A DNA stretch of 64,000 nucleotides, taken from the NCBI GenBank assembly GCA_934464705.1, contig CAKSKB010000007.1, positions 1-64,000 of the forward strand. The letters run 5' to 3'. How positions within the stretch are numbered: position 1 is the first letter of the stretch; every line of letters begins with the position of its first letter. The notes under the pieces were generated by a model. The model worked only from the letters and a program-made list of their open reading frames with translations, had not been told where the DNA came from and made no database searches. The translations under genes were made by a program, and so were the position numbers. Origin of the DNA: an uncultured Clostridia bacterium. GTDB lineage: Bacteria > Bacillota > Clostridia > HGM11514. Below, piece after piece: positions 59,204 to 64,000 of the stretch.

Positions 59204-60037
59204 TCAATATTCATCGGGGAGCTCATCAAGCTCATCACATCTGAAAACCGGACCGTCCTTGCAGACATATTTTGCACCGATATTGCACCTTCCGCACTTA
59301 CCGATACCGCATTTCATACGAAGTTCCATAGTGGTGTAAACCTGGGTTTTATCGAACCCGAGCTCCAGGAGCCCCGAAAGCGTAAACTTAATCATTATCG
59401 GCGGTCCGCAGAGAACAGCGGTTTTATCGGTCGAAAAGCCGAGTTCTTTTACATAGTTCGGAACAAACCCGACATGCCCGTCCCAGCCTTCCTGTTCACG
59501 GTCGATTGTGAGGTAAACATTCACGCCCTCGTCCTTTGCCCACTCGTCGATTATTTCTTTATAATCAACCAGATCCTGCATGCTTCTCGAACCGTATACA
59601 ATATCAATTTTTCCATATCTGTCACGGTAATGGCGGCAGTAGTTTATAACCGAGCGGAGCGGCGCAAGACCGATACCGCCGGCAATAAACAGCATATCCT
59701 TGCCCTTGAACTCATCGTCAACCGGGAACGGTCTGCCGTAAGGTCCGCGGATTGTGATTTGCTGACCCACCTCCATCGAATGAAGCCAATCCGTCACACA
59801 GCCGCACTTTTTAATGGAGAACTCCATAAATTCCTCGTTCGTGGGTGAAGATGTGATAGAAAACATCGCCTCGCCCACACCCGGAATCGAAAGCATTGCG
59901 CACTGCCCGGGCTTATGCTCAAACGCTTTTTTACCGTCCGGCGTTACCACACGGAAGGTTTTGACATCGGGAGTATCTATTCTTATATCGGTAACAACGC
60001 CGATAACCGGAATAAGAGTTTCTTTAATATCAGCCAT
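59204..60037 (-). CDS. FAD/NAD(P)-binding oxidoreductase (FlxA/AsrB-like)
   Basis: 277 residues. The N-terminal ferredoxin-reductase-type FAD domain has MFSITSSPT; the NAD(P) domain has FIAGGIGLAPLRSV and VLCGPPIMI; a C-terminal CGIGKCGRC plus CKDG/FRC holds a 2Fe-2S cluster. This is the pattern of FlxA in the FlxABCD-HdrABC complex and of anaerobic sulfite reductase subunit B. It probably oxidises NADH for the complex. It overlaps the gene before it by eight bases. Confidence 0.9.
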   Translation of the reverse strand: MADIKETLIPVIGVVTDIRIDTPDVKTFRVVTPDGKKAFEHKPGQCAMLSIPGVGEAMFSITSSPTNEEFMEFSIKKCGCVTDWLHSMEVGQQITIRGPYGRPFPVDDEFKGKDMLFIAGGIGLAPLRSVINYCRHYRDRYGKIDIVYGSRSMQDLVDYKEIIDEWAKDEGVNVYLTIDREQEGWDGHVGFVPNYVKELGFSTDKTAVLCGPPIMIKFTLSGLLELGFDKTQVYTTMELRMKCGIGKCGRCNIGAKYVCKDGPVFRCDELDELPDEY

Positions 60038-61055
60038 TTTTCTTACCTCCCAGCTTTTTCATAACCTTTACGATGTTCATCTGAATAGGACATTTCGCAA
60101 GACATCTTCCGCAGCCGACGCACGAAAACAGTCCGTCATTATTCGTGGGATAATACACAAGCTTATGCATAAATCTCTGGCGGAAGCGCTCCTTCTGGGT
60201 AAGCCTCGGCTGTCCTGCCGACATCTTTGTAAAGTCCGAATACATACAGGAATCCCAACATCTGAATCGTTTGATACCGTGACCTGTATTGAAATCCTTT
60301 ATATCGTAGCACTGGCAGGTCGGGCACACGAATGTGCAGGTTCCGCACCCGAGGCAGCTTTCCGAAAGCTCCTCCCACTCGGGAGCGTCAAAAAATTCCG
60401 CCGTCTTGTCTTTTCCGAATTTATCCGCCGAAAGAGAACGGAGCGGCAGTTTATTCATTCTGTCGTTTATAAGCTCTTTCTGCGCCGAAACCTCTGATTC
60501 ATCCGCATTTTCGGTTATCCCCTCAAGGGCACGCAGAAGCGTTTCGCCCTTTTCGGTTTTGGAATTCATGAAAAGCGCAGACTCGGTTTTATAGCACTCA
60601 ATATCCCCCGAAGGCTCGGAAGGGTCAATCCCGAAGTTTTTGCAAAAGCAGGTTTCGGAAGGCTTAACGCAAGCCATTGACATTATAACCGCATGCTCTC
60701 TGCGGTTTTTGTAATAGGTGTCCACAGGCTCCGAAAGGAAAACACGGTCCAGGATTTCAAAGCTTTTCACATCGCACGCACGCACACCGAAAAGCACGAA
60801 ATCTTCACATTCTTTTCTCGTATCTATAATCTCGATTGTTTTGCCCTCGGTTTTAAAATCCATAAGATTTTCCGTCTGCGGGAAGAAAAAGTCCTTTGCC
60901 GACCTTACGGTGTTAAGCGCGTCCGAAAGTTGCTTCCCTTCCGACCACGGCTCGAATTTTGCGCCGCCGTTTTCATCAACCGGGATATAAAGCTTACCGT
61001 TCTCCAAGATTTTCGCAAAAAGAAGGTCAAGTTTTGAAAGCTCGATTTTACGCAT
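60030..61055 (-). CDS. 4Fe-4S dicluster protein (FlxB/AsrA-like)
   Basis: About 341 residues. ATG 61055 is chosen because AAAGGAG precedes it; in-frame sequence upstream lies over the neighbouring gene. The C-terminal half has SCLGCGTCTFVCPTCQCYD and FSCVGCGRCLAKCPIQMN, two 4Fe-4S motifs as in anaerobic sulfite reductase subunit A and Flx proteins. It links the NADH-oxidising subunit to the rest of the complex. It overlaps both neighbours slightly, so translation is coupled. Confidence 0.87.
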   Translation of the reverse strand: MRKIELSKLDLLFAKILENGKLYIPVDENGGAKFEPWSEGKQLSDALNTVRSAKDFFFPQTENLMDFKTEGKTIEIIDTRKECEDFVLFGVRACDVKSFEILDRVFLSEPVDTYYKNRREHAVIMSMACVKPSETCFCKNFGIDPSEPSGDIECYKTESALFMNSKTEKGETLLRALEGITENADESEVSAQKELINDRMNKLPLRSLSADKFGKDKTAEFFDAPEWEELSESCLGCGTCTFVCPTCQCYDIKDFNTGHGIKRFRCWDSCMYSDFTKMSAGQPRLTQKERFRQRFMHKLVYYPTNNDGLFSCVGCGRCLAKCPIQMNIVKVMKKLGGKKNG

Positions 61056-62034
61056 TTGAACCGCTCCTTTCCACAGCCTCGGAAGGCTCGCAATCGTTCT
61101 CGGTGTAGTTAACAACCGGCGCACGGCTGCCGACCTCCGCACCGGCCTGATACTCACCGTAAAAACCGTTTATATCCTTTATAAACTTGCGGTTGAGAAG
61201 ATGCAGCGGTATCCTCTGCGGACATACCCTTGAGCACTCTCCGCAGTCGGTACATCTTCCGGCAACATGGAACGCACGGATTATATGAAACATTTTTTCT
61301 TCAAAAGAGTCAGCAGCCGCCTTGTTTTCAACGCCCGAATCGGGGTTGCCGAATACGCACTTTTCACAGGTGCATGCCGGGCACACATCACGACAGGCGT
61401 TGCAGCGGATACATCTTGAAAGCTCGCCCTGCCAGAAGCTGAAACGCTCATCGGGAGTCATTTTTTCGATTTTTTCAACCTCGTCAAAGCGGTCGGACTC
61501 CAAAATTTCGCCGTCCTCACCCAAAAGCTCGTCATAAGCCATGTGCTTTTTCGACTTGCAGTTTTTGCACCTTTCGGCAAGAAGAACGGCGGTTCCGATC
61601 GTAACATCACCGTCATAAAGTGTTGAAATCACGGTATTTTCGCCGTCTGCCGATGCGGAAACCACACCGTCAGCCGCATTTTTCAGTTTATTGATATCAA
61701 TCATGCCTTCGCACGGAATGCCAACCACATAAACATTTTCACGGTTAAACCTGTGCTCGGTCAGCAGCTGATTGAAACTGTATGTGTCGCACGGCTTAAG
61801 GAAAACAAGCACCTTGCCGTCCTTTGCTGCCTCACGTACCAAGTATTTTGAAAGGTTTGCTCCGCAGAAATCGTTCCAGACAAAGGAATCCAGTTCCTCC
61901 TCCGCCTTAAAAACAGCCGGAGTTACATCGTACGAAAACTCGCCCTCACGCCAGCCGAGAACCCTTGCGACAGTTCCGTTTGCAAGCAGTTCCTTTGCTT
62001 TTTTTACGAGAATTTCACGCTCTATTTTTTGCAT
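61048..62034 (-). CDS. 4Fe-4S dicluster protein (FlxC/FrhB-like)
   Basis: 328 residues. The N-terminal half resembles the beta subunit of F420-reducing hydrogenase or FdhB (VLVFLKPCDTYSF, VYVVGIPCEGM, RCKNCKSK). The C-terminal half has RCIRCNACRDVCPACTCEKC and RCTDCGECSRVCPQRIP, two 4Fe-4S sites. It is a probable second electron-transfer subunit of the Flx module. It overlaps the MvhD-like gene by 13 bases. Confidence 0.85.
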   Translation of the reverse strand: MQKIEREILVKKAKELLANGTVARVLGWREGEFSYDVTPAVFKAEEELDSFVWNDFCGANLSKYLVREAAKDGKVLVFLKPCDTYSFNQLLTEHRFNRENVYVVGIPCEGMIDINKLKNAADGVVSASADGENTVISTLYDGDVTIGTAVLLAERCKNCKSKKHMAYDELLGEDGEILESDRFDEVEKIEKMTPDERFSFWQGELSRCIRCNACRDVCPACTCEKCVFGNPDSGVENKAAADSFEEKMFHIIRAFHVAGRCTDCGECSRVCPQRIPLHLLNRKFIKDINGFYGEYQAGAEVGSRAPVVNYTENDCEPSEAVERSGSNA

Positions 62035-62456
62035 CGTAAATCCTCCAATCTTTTGTTTTCGCCAAGGCCCGCAACGGTTTTTGCAAAGTCGTTCATGGTT
62101 TCGGCAAACTTTGCGCCCTCAGCCGCGCTGACCCATTCTACTCTTGTGCGCTCCTTTTCAATCCCGAGGTAGTCGAGCATTGAGAAAAGCAGCGACATAC
62201 GCCTTCTTGTATAGTAATTGCCCGATGTATAGTGGCAGTCGCCCGGGTGGCAGCCGCAGATGATTACGCCGTCGGCACCCCTCTGGAACGCCCTCAGTAT
62301 GAACATCGGGTTTACCCTGCACGAACAGGGCACTCTGATTATCTTTACATCAGCCGGATAGCTGAGCCTGTTATTACCGGCAAGGTCGGCGCCGGCATAT
62401 GAACACCAATTGCAGCAAAATGCCACAATGAGCGGTTTGTATTCGTTTATTTGCAT
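62022..62456 (-). CDS. MvhD/FlxD-like 2Fe-2S electron-transfer subunit
   Basis: 144 residues, the usual length of MvhD-type proteins. Cysteines lie in AFCCNWCSYAGAD, PCSCRVNP and CGCHPGDCHY, the hallmark that binds a 2Fe-2S cluster. In methanogens MvhD carries electrons between hydrogenase and HdrA; in Flx systems FlxD plays that role. GGAGGTGG lies inside the end of hdrA, and the genes overlap by ten bases. Confidence 0.92.
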   Translation of the reverse strand: MQINEYKPLIVAFCCNWCSYAGADLAGNNRLSYPADVKIIRVPCSCRVNPMFILRAFQRGADGVIICGCHPGDCHYTSGNYYTRRRMSLLFSMLDYLGIEKERTRVEWVSAAEGAKFAETMNDFAKTVAGLGENKRLEDLRCKK

Positions 62457-64000
62457 ATTGCGTCCACCTCCGCCATAATTTGTCTGTTAAGGAATCCCTT
62501 AAGGTCCATCGCCCCGGACATACAAGCGACCGTACAAGCGCCGCAGCCCTGACACACCGCCTCATTGACCGATGCAACGCGGCGAACCTTTGTTGTTCTG
62601 TCGGGCATTCTGAACTCCTTGTCGATGTACGAAATTGCGCCGTACGGGCAGACATTTTCACAAGTCGAGCAGCCGTTGCACATCATCTCGTCCGAATGGG
62701 CAACGCAAGGGTTGCCCGTAAGCTTATCCTTTGCCAAAAGCCCTATTACCTTGGATGCAGCCGCACCCGCCTGGGAAACGGTTTCCGGAATATCCTTAGG
62801 ACCCTGGCACGCACCTGAGAGGAACACGCCCGCAGTCGGGCTTTCGACGGGTCTTAACTTCGGGTGAGCTTCTGTGAAGAAATCGTTGGTATCCATGCTT
62901 GCGGTAAGCATCGTTGCAAGGGGTCTTGCGGACTTATCCGGCTCGATAGCGGCCGCCAGAACCACAAGATCCGCATCGATATGAAGCTGCTCACCGGCAA
63001 GAAGATCGGACGCCTGCACCTTAAGTTTTCCGCCTTCGGGCGAAACCTTGCCGACCATGCCCTTTATATAGTGAACTCCGTATTCCTCAACCGCACGGCG
63101 GTAGAATTCATCAAAATTCTTACCTGGCGTTCTTACATCTATATAGAACACATAAACATCGGTATCCGGGTACTTATCGCGGGTCAGCATTGCATGCTTT
63201 GCAGTATACATACAGCAAATTTTGGAGCAGTATTCCTTACCCTTATCGCTGCACGCAGAGCACCTCGAGCCTACGCACTGAACAAACACGATTGTATGAG
63301 GGTGTTCGCCGTCGGACGGTCTTAAAAGCTTGCCGCCGGTAGGGCCTGCCGCATTTGTAAGCCTTTCAAATTCCAAAGATGTGATAACATCCTTTGACTG
63401 CGAATACGCATACTCATCAAACTTATCCATCGAAATGGGGTTAAAGCCGGTTGCGGCAACGATGGCGCCGTACTTTTCTGTCACAAACTCGTCCTTTGCG
63501 CTGTAGTCGATAGCACCGGCAGTGCAGACTTTTGAGCACACGCCGCATTTGCCGGTTTTGAGCATCGTGCAGACGCTCGGGTCGATAGTTGCGACCTTCG
63601 GCACAGCCTGTGCAAACGGAATATATATTGCGCGGCGGTTATCCATTCCGAGGTTGAACTCGTTCGGAACCTTCTTCTGAGGACATTTCTCCGTACAAGC
63701 GCCGCAGCCCGTGCAGACATCCTCTTTTACATATCTTGCTTTTCTCTTTATGGTAACCTCGAAATTGCCGACAAAACCGCCGACTTCGGTTACCTCCGAA
63801 TAAGAGAAAATCCTGATTTTATCATTCTGCGCCACATCAACCATCTTAGGCGTAAGAATACAAGCTGCGCAGTCGAGCGTCGGGAAAGTCTTATCAAGCT
63901 GCGCCATTTTTCCGCCGATTGTGGGCTTTGTTTCAACAATATCAACAGGGAATCCCGCATCCGCAATGTCAAGTGCGGTCTGGATTCCGGCAATTCCGCC
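62447..64000 (-). CDS. hdrA: Heterodisulfide reductase subunit A-like bifurcating flavoprotein (5' end outside window)
   Basis: The reading frame stays open to the window edge; 517 residues are visible and the true start lies beyond 64000. The first visible residues (GGIAGIQTALDIADAGFP, then KPTIGGKMAQLDKTFPTLDC) are the FAD-binding part of HdrA, so about 130-150 residues are missing, including the first iron-sulfur domain. CTGCGACTEKCP, CVGSR, CNGCSTCENVCP and CQGCGACTVACMSG are 4Fe-4S sites. HdrA carries the flavin that bifurcates electrons between a high- and a low-potential acceptor, often ferredoxin. No hdrB or hdrC is seen, but they could lie upstream. Confidence 0.93.
   Translation of the reverse strand, partial: GGIAGIQTALDIADAGFPVDIVETKPTIGGKMAQLDKTFPTLDCAACILTPKMVDVAQNDKIRIFSYSEVTEVGGFVGNFEVTIKRKARYVKEDVCTGCGACTEKCPQKKVPNEFNLGMDNRRAIYIPFAQAVPKVATIDPSVCTMLKTGKCGVCSKVCTAGAIDYSAKDEFVTEKYGAIVAATGFNPISMDKFDEYAYSQSKDVITSLEFERLTNAAGPTGGKLLRPSDGEHPHTIVFVQCVGSRCSACSDKGKEYCSKICCMYTAKHAMLTRDKYPDTDVYVFYIDVRTPGKNFDEFYRRAVEEYGVHYIKGMVGKVSPEGGKLKVQASDLLAGEQLHIDADLVVLAAAIEPDKSARPLATMLTASMDTNDFFTEAHPKLRPVESPTAGVFLSGACQGPKDIPETVSQAGAAASKVIGLLAKDKLTGNPCVAHSDEMMCNGCSTCENVCPYGAISYIDKEFRMPDRTTKVRRVASVNEAVCQGCGACTVACMSGAMDLKGFLNRQIMAEVDAICK

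Noticed and set aside
59204..62034. Anaerobic sulfite reductase (AsrABC)
   Set aside because: AsrA- and AsrB-like subunits are present but no siroheme AsrC; the HdrA and MvhD neighbours fit a Flx-Hdr module better.

Overview
The window looks like chromosomal DNA of an anaerobic, Gram-positive-type bacterium, most likely a member of Clostridia (Bacillota). The reasons are near-consensus sigma-A promoters with 17-bp spacers, GGAGG-type ribosome binding sites, SLH-anchored surface proteins, dockerin-like modules, a Rex redox repressor, heterodimeric ABC exporters and an HdrA/Flx-type flavin-based electron-transfer cluster. No ribosomal or marker gene is present, so the placement is an inference. 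Most genes lie on the minus strand.

Positions 1-9778 (minus strand) hold a surface-protein cluster: a TetR-family regulator, an SLH-anchored protein with a dockerin, a small membrane protein and two secreted beta-helix/dockerin paralogues. No intrinsic terminator is visible from the regulator down to the first paralogue. Just upstream (9844-10161) is the most striking structure of the window. A consensus sigma-A promoter lies between inverted copies of an 18-bp element, directly beside a complete tyrosine recombinase gene (10175-11020). In the orientation read here the promoter points away from the surface cluster and into the antisense strand of the recombinase. If the roughly 270-bp segment flipped, it would drive the regulator and surface genes. 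This is a candidate invertible-promoter (phase-variation) switch. The rival reading is that the 18-bp elements are operators of the TetR regulator.

Positions 11.0-21.8 kb hold housekeeping and catabolic islands: a DUF5131 protein, a small membrane protein, tRNA-Pro(CGG), a ferredoxin:thioredoxin-reductase-like/thioredoxin pair, a sugar isomerase / Gfo-Idh-MocA / isomerase operon with a divergent AraC regulator, a GntR-ABC operon, an acyl-CoA ligase-like enzyme and an HD-domain protein. Positions 21.9-32.7 kb are rich in transporters: two heterodimeric ABC exporters, one under a MarR regulator with a palindrome-bracketed promoter, and an ABC importer with an attenuator-like leader. Positions 32.7-39.3 kb carry a drug/metabolite transporter, an SGNH hydrolase, a PflX-like radical SAM protein, an L,D-transpeptidase and a secreted protein of unknown function.

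Positions 39.3-53.2 kb encode two giant secreted proteins (about 2162 and 2465 residues) in one operon, the second gene carrying SLH repeats, preceded by a histidine kinase/response regulator pair. Positions 55.4-64.0 kb hold a redox operon: HdrA (cut by the window end), an MvhD-like protein, two 4Fe-4S proteins, an FAD/NAD(P) oxidoreductase, an iron-sulfur subunit, a fumarate-reductase-like flavoprotein with an apparently non-covalent flavin site, a small membrane protein and Rex. Together these suggest a soluble electron-bifurcating or -confurcating complex feeding a fumarate-reductase-like module.
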